DNA of 64,000 nt from Gigantopelta aegis (taxonomy: Eukaryota; Mollusca; Gastropoda; Neomphalida; Peltospiridae), in assembly GCF_016097555.1 (NCBI RefSeq), contig NC_054701.1, positions 30,808,707 through 30,872,706 of the forward strand, in the 5' to 3' direction. How positions within the stretch are numbered: position 1 is the stretch's first letter; each line of letters begins with the position of its first letter. Shown piece by piece: positions 45,640 through 56,100 of the stretch. Under the pieces are notes generated by a model. It saw only the letters and a program-made list of their open reading frames with translations. It did not search any database and had not been told where the DNA came from. Both the position numbers and the translations under genes were made by a program.

Positions 45640-45872
45640 AGGAAGGAGGTGTTTTATTTAACGACGCATTCAGCACATTTTATTTACGGCTATATGGTGT
45701 CAGACATGTGGTTAACGACCACACAGATATTGAGAGAGGAAACCCGCTGTTGCTACTTCATGGGCTACTCTCTTCAATAAGCAGCAAGAGATCTTTTATA
45801 TGCACCATCCCACAGACAGGATAGTACATACCATGGCCTTTGATACACCAGTTGTGGAGCACTGGCTGGATA
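45640..45872 (-). repeat. SINE type A, 5'-truncated
   Basis: On the plus strand it opens with the reversed tail GTTTTATTTAACGACGCATT and continues with GAAACCCGCTGTTGC, GAGATCTTTTATATGCACC and GTGGAGCACTGGCTGG. Confidence 0.78.
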
Positions 45873-46127
45873 GTTCTAGAAAGTATAATGTCATGTGGTG
45901 TGGAAATTAGACAACTTATTAGACTGTACACAATGTACAAGTAGTACTTTTTCAAAACAGCAATGTGGAAACTTGAAGCAAATGTGGATAAAAGCTAATG
46001 TTTAATATTATCACTCCAGAAAATGAGGAATTGTGGATATATCTGGAATACTGCTAGAAATACGTGGACAGCAAAACCTGCTTGGGAAACTGATTATACA
46101 CCTGTATTTGTTAGGAAAAAGAAGAAG

Positions 46128-46350
46128 TTTGTTTTGTTTGACACCAGTAGAGCACATTGATTTTATTAATCAACGACTGTTGGATGTCAAACATTTGGTA
46201 ATTTTTACATATAGTCTCAGAGAGGAAACCCGCTACATTTTTCCATTAGTAGCAAGGGATCTTTTATATGCACCATCCTACAGACAGGATATCACATACC
46301 ATGGCCTTTGATGTACCAGTTGATCCCAAACCGAGCATGCACCAAGTGAG
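46128..46350 (-). repeat. SINE type B, minus copy
   Basis: Reversed tail words (TGTTTGACACCAGTAGAGC), GATGTCAAACATTTGGTAA, AAACCCGCTACATTTTTCC and GATCTTTTATATGCACC. It meets the plus copy at 46366 head to head. Confidence 0.8.
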
Positions 46351-46365
46351 TGCTTATTAGAAAGA

Positions 46366-46680
46366 GGGGTGGCACATAGCCCAGTGGTAAAGCACTTGCC
46401 TGATGCGTGCTTGGTCTGGGATCAATCCCTGTCAGTGGGCTGATTGGGCTATTTCTCGTTCCAGCCAGTGCACCACGACTGGTATATCAAAGGCTGTGGT
46501 GTGTACTATCCTGTCTGTGGGATGATGCATATAAAAGATCCCTTGCTACTAATGGACAAATTAGCAGATTTCCTCTCTAAGACTATATGTCAGAATTACC
46601 AAATGTTTGACATCCAATAGCCGATTATTAATTAATCAATGTGCTTTAGTGGTGTCGTTAAACAAAACAAACTTCAGCTT
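46366..46680 (+). repeat. SINE type B, full length, tRNA-like head 2
   Basis: The head GGGTGGCACATAGCCCAGTG (A-box) and GGTCTGGGATCAATCCC (B-box), then GGCTATTTCTCGTTCCAGCC, GCATATAAAAGATCCCTTGC, ACATCCAATAGCCG and GTGTCGTTAAACAAAACAAA with an A/T-rich tail. Confidence 0.87.
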
Positions 46681-46795
46681 TTTTTTATTAGAAGGAACAC
46701 TGTACATTTTGAGCAGCTTTCACTTTCTGCTTCCTATTAGTTTGTGTCTTGGTTTTTGTTTCTTGTAACTGCAACGATCATGTTAAGTGTAACAC

Positions 46796-46929
46796 ACATA
46801 CACACAATCACAGTGCCTCTTACATAACACAGACTCACATATACAGACATGCACACACTCGCACGCATGCACTCATTCACACACGCACACCCACCCACCC
46901 CCCACACACAATCACACACACACACACAT

Positions 46930-46964
<35 letters not shown>

Positions 46965-47025
46965 CACACACCCACATACCCACATACAATCACTCACACA
47001 CACACACACACACACACACACATTG
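46796..47025. repeat. Imperfect (CA)n microsatellite
   Basis: Cytosine-adenine alternation with CCCACC interruptions. The open frames across it are low-complexity artefacts. Confidence 0.92.
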
Positions 47026-47338
47026 CTACATATATCTTTTTTTAATTCTGTTTGGTCATAATAATTAACTTTCAACAACAATATTTATTTGAGGGTATAT
47101 CACAGGTTGCACATGGTTTACATGCTGTCCTACATGCACACATATCTGTGGGAAAGTACAGTGGTTATTGTGACCTGTATGGCTTCATGATTGGTATATC
47201 ATTGGTATTGCAATGAACCAGACCTCATTGTGAAAACAGAAATTGAGCTAAAATTATCAATTAGTCCCTTAATTTAGATTATATATAGCCATTTAAGATA
47301 TTACCACATTAATCGTGATATTTAATACATTTGTAGTA

Positions 47339-47490
47339 CAGTAAAATATACTTATAACGATGCTTAGAACGAACATGCTTAGAACGAACTACTGCATAGA
47401 ATGAACTGGTTATAAAGTCTCGTTTTATCTCTCTATAGATTAATAACTTATGTATGCAAATGTGTTTGTTATAAGAGTAGTATACTTTTA
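47339..47490. mobile_element. TA-flanked MITE with TTATAACGA ends
   Basis: The left end CAGTAAAATATACTTATAAC and the reversed right end AAAAGTATACTACTCTTATA then AC are inverted copies. TA precedes the left end. Two direct GCTTAGAACGAAC words lie inside. It abuts the 48-bp array. Confidence 0.55.
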
Positions 47491-47523
47491 AAAAACAAAT
47501 TCACAAGATAAAAATGACTCTCC

Positions 47524-49491
47524 TTGAACTAGTCTCGGGTGAGTGATGGGGTGCTACAGTGATACCTCCCCTTGAACTAGTCTCGGGTGAGTGATGGGGT
47601 GCTACAGTGATACCTCCCCTTGAACTAGTCTCGGGTGAGTGATGGGGTGCTACAGTGATACCTCCCCTTGAACTAGTCTCGGGTGAGTGATGGGGTGCTA
47701 CAGTGATACCTCCCCTTGAACTAGTCTCGGGTGAGTGATGGGGTGCTACAGTGATACCTCCCCTTGAACTAGTCTCGGGTGAGTGATGGGGTGCTACAGT
47801 GATACCTCCCCTTGAACTAGTCTCGGGTGAGTGATGGGGTGCTAGAGTGATACCTCCCCTTGAACTAGTCTCGGGTGAGTGATGGGGTGCTAGAGTGATA
47901 CCTCCCCTTGAACTAGTCTCGGGTGAGTGATGGGGTGCTAGAGTGATACCTCCCCTTGAACTAGTCTCGGGTGAGTGATGGGGTGCTAGAGTGATACCTC
48001 CCCTTGAACTAGTCTCGGGTGAGTGATGGGGTGCTAGAGTGATACCTCCCCTTGAACTAGTCTCGGGTGAGTGATGGGGTGCTAGAGTGATACCTCCCCT
48101 TGAACTAGTCTCGGGTGAGTGATGGGGTGCTAGAGTGATACCTCCCCTTGAACTAGTCTCGGGTGAGTGATGGGGTGCTAGAGTGATACCTCCCCTTGAA
48201 CTAGTCTCGGGTGAGTGATGGGGTGCTAGAGTGATACCTCCCCTTGAACTAGTCTCGGGTGAGTGATGGGGTGCTAGAGTGATACCTCCCCTTGAACTAG
48301 TCTCGGGTGAGTGATGGGGTGCTACAGTGATACCTCCCCTTGAACTAGTCTCGGGTGAGTGATGGGGTGCTACAGTGATACCTCCCCTTGAACTAGTCTC
48401 GGGTGAGTGATGGGGTGCTACAGTGATACCTCCCCTTGAACTAGTCTCGGGTGAGTGATGGGGTGCTACAGTGATACCTCCCCTTGAACTAGTCTCGGGT
48501 GAGTGATGGGGTGCTACAGTGATACCTCCCCTTGAACTAGTCTCGGGTGAGTGATGGGGTGCTAGAGTGATACCTCCCCTTGAACTAGTCTCGGGTGAGT
48601 GATGGGGTGCTAGAGTGATACCTCCCCTTGAACTAGTCTCGGGTGAGTGATGGGGTGCTAGAGTGATACCTCCCTTTGAACTAGTCTCGGGTGAGTGATG
48701 GGGTGCTAGAGTGATACCTCCCCTTGAACTAGTCTCGGGTGAGTGATGGGGTGCTAGAGTGATACCTCCCCTTGAACTAGTCTCGGGTGAGTGATGGGGT
48801 GCTACAGTGATACCTCCCCTTGAACTAGTCTCGGGTGAGTGATGGGGTGCTAGAGTGATACCTCCCCTTGAACTAGTCTCGGGTGAGTGATGGGGTGCTA
48901 GAGTGATACCTCCCCTTGAACTAGTCTCGGGTGAGTGATGGGGTGCTAGAGTGATACCTCCCCTTGAACTAGTCTCGGGTGAGTGATGGGGTGCTAGAGT
49001 GATACCTCCCCTTGAACTAGTCTCAGGTGAGTGATGGGGTGCTAGAGTGATACCTCCCCTTGAACTAGTCTCAGGTGAGTGATGGGGTGCTAGAGTGATA
49101 CCTCCCCTTGAACTAGTCTCGGGTGAGTGATGGGGTGCTAGAGTGATACCTCCCCTTGAACTAGTCTCGGGTGAGTGATGGGGTGCTAGAGTGATACCTC
49201 CCCTTGAACTAGTCTCAGGTGAGTGATGGGGTGCTAGAGTGATACCTCCCCTTGAACTAGTCTCAGGTGAGTGATGGGGTGCTAGAGTGATACCTCCCCT
49301 TGAACTAGTCTCAGGTGAGTGATGGGGTGCTAAAGTGATACCTCCCCTTGAACTAGTCTCAGGTGAGTGATGGGGTGCTACAGTGATACCTCCCCTTGAA
49401 CTAGTCTCAGGTGAGTGATGGGGTGCTACAGTGATACCTCCCCTTGAACTAGTCTCAGGTGAGTGATGGGGTGCTACAGTGATACCTCCCC
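47524..49491. repeat. Satellite array: 41 units of 48 bp
   Basis: The unit runs TTGAACTAGTCTCGGGTGAG, then TGATGGGGTGCTACAGTGAT, then ACCTCCCC. 1968 bp divides exactly into 41 units with no spacer and no length change. Only four variants are seen: CTCGGG or CTCAGG, TACAG or TAGAG (blocks of units), one TAAAG, and one CCTTTG. Units 1-6, 17-21 and 39-41 carry TACAG, as does unit 27 alone. Units 32, 33 and 36-41 carry CTCAGG. Each unit has GGTGAGT, a strong 5' splice-site-like word, on the plus strand. It lies upstream of the first exon found for the clathrin-like gene. Confidence 0.98.
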
Positions 49492-49703
49492 TTTAATCAC
49501 AATATGTGCTCTCTTGTTTGTGAGTAGTATCTTTTTTACGCCAAACCATTACATTTTGTTGTGAATAATGTATTGTGTTACAGAGATACCACACAGTTTA
49601 TAATGCATGATTATTGCATGGAATCTAAACTCCAAAAGTACAAGTAGATTATACCTTGTAATTACCATAAAAACCATCTATTGAATGATATGCTGTGGTA
49701 TCA

Positions 49704-50096
49704 TTAAAGAGACATTCTTGAGTTTGCTGATTGTAAGATACATGTACTTCTGACTAATAAAATATTTGTATGATTAAACTTGCATATTAAATATATTTTC
49801 TTGTTTAGAATATCAGTGTTTGTATATTCAATGTGTTTCTGGTCATCTTAATATTTGTAAGAAGCCCAAACTGGATTTTGTCTTCAAATAATTTCGTACG
49901 TTCGAAAAAATAATTTTCAGGAAATAAAATGAAATTTAACCTAGTACAAATATTACAATGATCAGAAACATGTTTAATATACAGCCACTAATATTTTATG
50001 CAGAAAAATATATTTGATATGTAATTACAATCGTTAAAAAGTCTTTGTTAGTCGATAACATCTTAAAAATTGCAGCAAACTCAGGAATGTCCCAAC
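49704..50096. mobile_element. MITE with TTAAAG-GACATTC ends
   Basis: The left end TTAAAGAGACATTCTTGAG with TTTGCTG faces CAGCAAACTCAGGAATGTCC at the right in inverted form. The inside has TATTTTCTTGTTTAGAATAT, also found in the copy at 63904-64000. It ends 90 bp before the first clathrin-like exon. Confidence 0.7.
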
Positions 50097-50186
50097 AAAT
50101 ATTTTCTTCATTTTCATTACTGTGATAAAATAATTCAGTGACCGATCTTTTATATAAAATAATTTATTCCTTTTTTATTTTTTCAG

Positions 50187-53100
50187 TTGACAAATATCGG
50201 CATTCCTAGTAATGAGGTCACATGGTCCCGGGTGTCAATGCTTTCCGACCGGTGGATTTGTGTTCGACATTCTAAAAACAACGATCCCAAAACCAAGGCT
50301 TCTACTTCTACGGTGAACCTTTATTTTCTATATGATCCATCTGTAGACTCAGGCAATTTAGTATATTTGCTTTAGCCAATATATAATTGTTACTAAAAGT
50401 TTGTTGTTATCACCGGCCTTAGTGGCGCAGTGGTTAAGCCATCAGACTACAGGCTGGTAGGTACAGGGTTAGCAGCCCAGTACCGGCTCCAACTCAGAGC
50501 GAGTTTTTAAGGGCTCAATTGGGTGTAAGGCCACTACACCCTCTTCTCTCTCACTAACTAACCAACTAACAACTAACCCACTGTCCTGGACAGACAGTCC
50601 AGATAGCTGATGTATGTGCCCAGGACAGCGTGCTTGAACCTTAATTGGATATAAGCATGAAAATAAGTTGAAATGAAATGAAATGTTGTCATCTTGTCAC
50701 ATAATATTATATGTATGTGACCCCTGCAATTGCACACAGCAATGTGCAATGCCATGGAGATTGCTGCAGAACATTCTTAATTCTCTGTGGAGCTGGGTTT
50801 TTTTTTACTATGGACTATATTTATGACATGACATTATATGCAATTAAATATTAGTTATTTATTTTAGTATTGTACACACACATATTCATATCCATATGTA
50901 ACAGATCTGTGTATTCCTATTTCTTTCTTTCTTTTTATCTTTAAAAATACAAATGTTTGAGATATTAATAATTTTCAACGTTTTTACATGTACAAGCAGA
51001 CAAAGAGTAATAATTTGTTACTCCCATCCCTTTGAAAAGTATACATGAAATATTGATTTTGCAAGGGATATATTCTTTTGACATACATTGTCTCTGTACT
51101 CGTATGTCTTTCATTTTATTGTGTAATACCGGTTTCTTCCACTAGTATACATGTATGGTTTGAATGCTCGTGAAAATGTTGATAATTGTGAATAATCTCT
51201 TGATTAACGAGATGGCACTATACATTTATTGATCATTCCTGTGTGTGTTTGTTTGTAGCTGACTGTGGTGAATCTGAAGAAGGACTGTGAGTATACGTCG
51301 TACGATGGCGGGATGACCGACTCAGTTCTTATGCATCCGTCCGAGCCAATAATAGCACTCAAAGGTTTGTATCGAGATTTGCTAGACCGGTGTTGCTAAC
51401 ACTGTGTTACAATCCTCAATTTCTAGAGGTACATATAGAATGTGTTTATATGTGGGGAGACATGTTCTGTGTGCAATATTTAGTTTGCTGTGGTGTTGTC
51501 GAGGGTATACATCTGAGAACTCTACATATTATCTAATATATTATATATTTATGTATCTATACATAATACAATTTAAAAAAAAATACACACCATAATGACA
51601 GCTCAAACCCTTATTTGAGAGTATCACTGTGATGTCTCTCACTGCAGTGAGATTTATGGTATACCTTGACAGTTGGTTTAAGTGTTTAATGGATGGTAGT
51701 ACATATTTCAGGGGCCTAGCTTACATATACACAGGTAAGCAGCTGCGTACCAGCTGAGATTACATATATTTTTTAAATTAAAATATATGATGTAAACGCA
51801 CAGCCAATAGCGTTTTATTCCATCGCCGAAAAAGGTTGCGTACCACCAGAAAATCCCAAGCTAGGCCCCTGCATTTGTATCTAGTCTATTACTTAGTAGA
51901 AGTTTATTTACTAATTACTTAGTTTTTGACATCCAATAGACAATGATTCACTAATCAATGTGCTTCAGTGGTATCGTTAAACAAAACAATAATAACAAAA
52001 AATGATTATGTAGTTGTAATGTAGATTTACTTTGTGACATTAAATTGATCAACCGGCCTCGTTGGCGTCGTGGTTAGGCCATCGGTCTACAGGCTGGTAG
52101 GTACTGGGTTCAGATCCCAGTCGAGGCATGGGATTTTTAATCCAAACCCTGAGTGAGTGCTCTGCAAGGCTCAATGGGTAGGTGTAAACCACTTGCACTG
52201 ACTAGTGATCCATAACTGGTTCACCAAAGGCCATAGTTTGTGCTATCCTGTCTGTGAGAAGCGCAAATAAAAAATCCCTTGCTGCTAATCGGAAAGAGTA
52301 GCCCATGTGTGGTCCTTAACCATATGTCTGACGCCATATAACTGTAAATAAAATGTGTTGAGTGCGTCGTTAAAACATTTCTTTCTTTCTTTCTTTAAAT
52401 TGATCAATAAAGTTAATAAAGAATTTGTTTTCCATGTTTGTAGCTTTCATGAAGTTTGAAGTGTTTAACTTGGACACAAAGACGTTGATCAGTAAAACGA
52501 CCCATCACGAGCAGGTCCTCTTCTGGACATGGCTCAACTCGGACATCATCGGCATAGTGACCGACATGGCTGTTTATCACTGGTCACTCTGGCAAGGTTA
52601 GTATATCAACTTCAGTGACAGGGTGGTCATGTCACTTACGTTAACCTTTAGACCAACGGATTAATTTTGACAAAATCCACATGGAGGAGGTTCAAATTCA
52701 TAATGTTAGCTCAAAAAGTTGATGACAGCGTAAAATAATATTGATATGGGAAAGGATGCATGTACAAGTAAGTATTGTTTCCTGCATTTTGGTCAGATGT
52801 TCAGTATTCAATTTTAATATTGTTGTACTCGATAATTTCATCTTGTGACCACTGTTTGTGTTGGAAATTAATATGAGTACAATTTATATTCCAGTATTTC
52901 TTAATATTCTTTGTTAGTAAAACAATATATATATTTTTTTTATCAAATTATCTGTCACAATCAGCTATCAGTTCTTCATTGTGATGGAAACATTCCACCA
53001 TCATTGTCAATCTTAAATATTCACAGACAAAAATCATCTTTTACACTCAAAATTCCCCCATTATTTATGACAAAAAACTGAAAATGTAAGTTAGCCCTTT

Positions 53101-56100
53101 CACTGAAAGGATCATAATGGACTAATTCATGTTTTTGTACTTCAGAGGACTCTTCTCCGGAGAAAATATTTAACCGACACAGTCGTCTGGAATTCACTGA
53201 GATTGTGTCCTACCAAGCCGATCCTACACTCAAATGGTTGGCGCTCACTGGCATGTCACCAGAGGTAAAACCTATGTGTCATTAACTGTATTCATCTGTC
53301 TTCATCTGGGGGCGGGCCGTAGCCCAGTGTTAAAGCGTTCACTTGATGCGCAGTCAGTCTGGGATTGATCCCCATTGGTGGGCCCATTTGGCTATTTCTC
53401 GCTCCAGCCAGTGCACCACGACTGGTGTATCAAAGGCCGTGGTATGTGCTATCTTGTCTGTGGGATGGTGTATATAAAAGATCCCTTGCTGCTAATCGGA
53501 AAGAGTAGCCCATGAAGTGGCGACAGCGGGTTTTCTCTCTCAATATCTGTGTGTGGTCCTTAACCATATGTCCGACACCATATAACCGTAAATAAAATGT
53601 GTTGAGTGCGTCGTTAAATAAAACATTTCCTTCCTGTCTTCATCTGTCCAGATTTTTAAATATAATTACAAAGATAAAAAGATCTTCCAGATTTTTCCAG
53701 AATTTTGGATTTTAGCAGTACCCAAACATTTTTCATGTCCTTATTCTTTTCAAAACCCTGCAAAGTTTTCTGCTATTTTGTGTGTGTCCAAACTCATATT
53801 CATCTCTCTAATTAAAAAGATTGGAATTCAGTTGATTAGAATAGATTTACAGCTGAACATGTGTCATGTCGCCACCCACAGTGGTATGTTCAGAAGACCA
53901 AGCACTCTCAAAACGTTTGATTGGTACCATCATCTTGAATTCTATCATACTACATCCATCCACTCTAGTATATGACCCATCCACTCTAGCATATGACCCA
54001 TCCACTCTAGCATGACTCATCCACTCTAGCATATGACCCATCCACTCTAGCATATGACCCATCACAGGGGTGGGAATTCTCCTCAAATCAGCTGTTTTCC
54101 TCTCATGGAACATTGCGTTTCCTTGCATTTTAATTGTCCTTTCCTCCAAAATGTCAGATGGCACAGATTTTAACCTAGGATTTCAAGAATTTCCGGGACC
54201 CCTCTAGATTTCCTCTTTTTTACAGTTCACCAATTCCCACCCCTGATTCTAGCATATGACACATCCACTTTAGCATATGACCCATCCACTCTAGCATATG
54301 ACCCATCCACTCTAGCATATGACCCACGGATCCACTCTAGCATATGACCCACGGATCCACTCTAGCATATGACCCATCCACTCTAGCATATGACCCATCC
54401 ACTCTAGCATATGACCCATCCACTCTAGGAGATGACCCATCCACTCTAGCATAGGACTGCAATTGCTTGCCCTCCTAAACATAACTCAGGTAAAGAAGTA
54501 ATAAAAAGTTTCCTCTTAACAGGTGGCTACTTATTACAGGTCAGTGTATCCTGTTTTATACCATTTGAGAGAATAGTATGGTGGCCTCGTTAGCCAGATT
54601 TGGACTTGCATTCAACAGCCACTGATTGAACAATGCCTCAAGAAGCTGTTCAATTTTCAGTCCCTTTCTAATATGTTGCAGTGTTATTAACATATATGCC
54701 TTATTTTAGTATCTTATGTGGCAGCAGTGTATTTTTTCTCTCAGTCTTGATGAAGCAAGTGTTGCCATTACCATACATTGGACATGTAATAGCTTTGGTT
54801 TAAAAAACTGCTGGGGTATCATTAAGCAGACATTCCTTTGCTTTCCATTATTTGAGATGAAAATCTTGATACATGTCTTACATTTTTCAGGAAGACCGGA
54901 TCTCAGGAATCACTCAGCTGTACAGTGTGGACGAAGAAATAACACAGTGTATCAACTCTCACGCTGTTTGCTTTGCCCTGTACAAATTCTGCGACAACCT
55001 CTACCCATCGACAACCTTCTGTGTGGGGTCCAGAGACAGTCAAGACCATGGAAAGGTCTTCATGATAGCAAATTTCTCTCTATCTTTACAACTAAGTGTC
55101 AAAATAACTATGTTAGACAATGCTGAGGTTTTGTTAAACAAATTTTTGTTTTTGTTTTTATTTTGTTGATAATGAAATACATGATAAAAAACATGCTTGG
55201 TTTTTGTCTCAGCTTTATGGAGTAAAGATGCGAGATATAGGTATTACTTTTCTGATGTTGTCAACCTTTGTGTTAAAAAAAGTTTTATGTTTAGATCAGT
55301 TTCTCACAGGCTATAAGTCCTAGGTTATTGAAACTTGGTTCATAGTTGCATTTATGGTTGTTCATCACAGTGCACAGAATTGTGTTTTTTTAGAATTGGT
55401 AAGACATTTAATTCTGTGGAATTCTAATTTTCAGTCCTATTGAAATCTGATTTTACTCTCCATATGTCCTTGTCTCTCTTGGTATAAGACAAAGGAGCAA
55501 TCAACTGAGGTGCTTGGGTAGTAGGATCAAGCCCCCTCATTGGACCTATGCTCTGACTGTTTTGTTTTTTATATCACATCTGAACCAGTGCCCCACCCTT
55601 GGTATATCAAAGGCTGTCTTGCTTGTGAGAAAATACATATAAAAGATCCCAAATGTTTCACATCCAATAGGCAATGATTAATAAATCAATGTTCTTCAGT
55701 TGTGTTGTTAAACAAAACAAACTCATGGTATGTACTGTCCTGTCTATGTATAAGTGCATATAAAAAAGACCTTGCTGCTTTTCGGTACAAGTAACTAGTG
55801 TGGAAAGAGGTTAGATAAATACAAGTTTAAAAATAACCATATGTTGCATCTAATCAGCCATAATTTTAAATGTTCTACGGTGTTTTTAAACATATATTTC
55901 TTTCCTTTACCGCTGCATTGAACATTGTAGGAACAAATTCGTTATCCTTATGTTTTTCTCTAATTATTTGTCTTGATGTTTAGGTCCATGTGATAGAATT
56001 GCGTCCATACCACAAGGGGAACTTTGCTCCAAGGAGTAGTTACGATCACGTACAGTTCCGAGATGACTACGACAAATACGATTTTCCCATCTCCCTCCAG

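Noticed and set aside
46737-47081. Open frames of Cys/Val and His/Thr repeats
   Set aside because: Same cause, in a CA microsatellite.
47524-49491. Repeat array considered as CRISPR
   Set aside because: The units are contiguous with no unique spacers, and the genome is eukaryotic.
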